From assembly GCA_012845835.1 (NCBI GenBank), contig JABAKD010000011.1, forward strand, positions 560,501 to 624,500: 64,000 nt of DNA, read 5' to 3'. This document shows, piece by piece, positions 63,896 to 64,000 of this stretch (the stretch's first letter is position 1; the number at the start of each line of letters is the position of its first letter). The notes under the pieces were generated by a model that did not search any database, was not told the DNA's origin, and was given only the letters and a program-made list of their open reading frames with translations. The position numbers and the translations under genes are program-made. The DNA is from Undaria pinnatifida (lineage: Eukaryota; Sar; Phaeophyceae; Laminariales; Alariaceae).

Positions 63896-64000
63896 ACTAC
63901 TGGGAGGGAGCGCGGGAGTAATGCATATTGCGAGGGTAACAAATAGGATGAAGAAAAAAAAAAAATCGAATGTTACTGCGAACTTCCCAATAGGATTGGA

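Overview
This is a eukaryotic nuclear window with long, repeat-packed introns. The coding exons are GC-rich, are spliced almost always at GT-AG, and encode standard eukaryotic proteins. The organism carries axonemal genes, so it is, or recently was, flagellated. Gene density, intron length (mostly about 0.3-4 kb) and the abundance of microsatellites and small transposons would fit a flagellated alga or protist such as a photosynthetic stramenopile (a brown alga, for example). That placement is an inference; the window contains no diagnostic marker gene.

Four genes can be reconstructed exon by exon with consistent reading phase. (1) 292-30829, plus strand: the last 20 exons (1086 codons with 1085 following stop-free residues, C-terminal part) of an axonemal dynein heavy chain, closest in wording to the DNAH1 single-headed inner-arm class; the rest lies upstream of the window. 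(2) 36025-40028, minus strand: the first three exons of a small EF-hand protein; its 3' end was not found. (3) 43090-47612, minus strand: a complete three-exon gene for a 246-residue DUF1764 protein with the IDDIFSG start motif and the CPFDCDCCF end motif. (4) 52219-63437, plus strand: the first ten exons (525 codons) of CDC48/p97, covering the N domain and the D1 ATPase; the D2 half runs off the right edge. The dynein and EF-hand genes converge; DUF1764 and CDC48 diverge.

The space between exons is occupied by several layers of repeats: five different pentanucleotide arrays, a 580 bp (GTT)n tract, several minisatellites, at least three families of short terminal-inverted-repeat elements (MITEs), a GGGTCGGGTC-rich family resembling hAT MITEs, a tRNA-derived SINE family, and other dispersed repeats.

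The most striking pattern is one that no standard feature class covers. At least 18 exon edges, in three of the four genes, have one to three decayed copies lying in the adjacent intron (or 3' flank). Each copy carries the splice site plus part of the exon and part of the intron, usually spaced about 150-250 bp. For acceptor edges the real exon is the last copy; for donor edges it is the first. This looks like intron growth by tandem duplication across splice junctions, preserved in several stages of decay.
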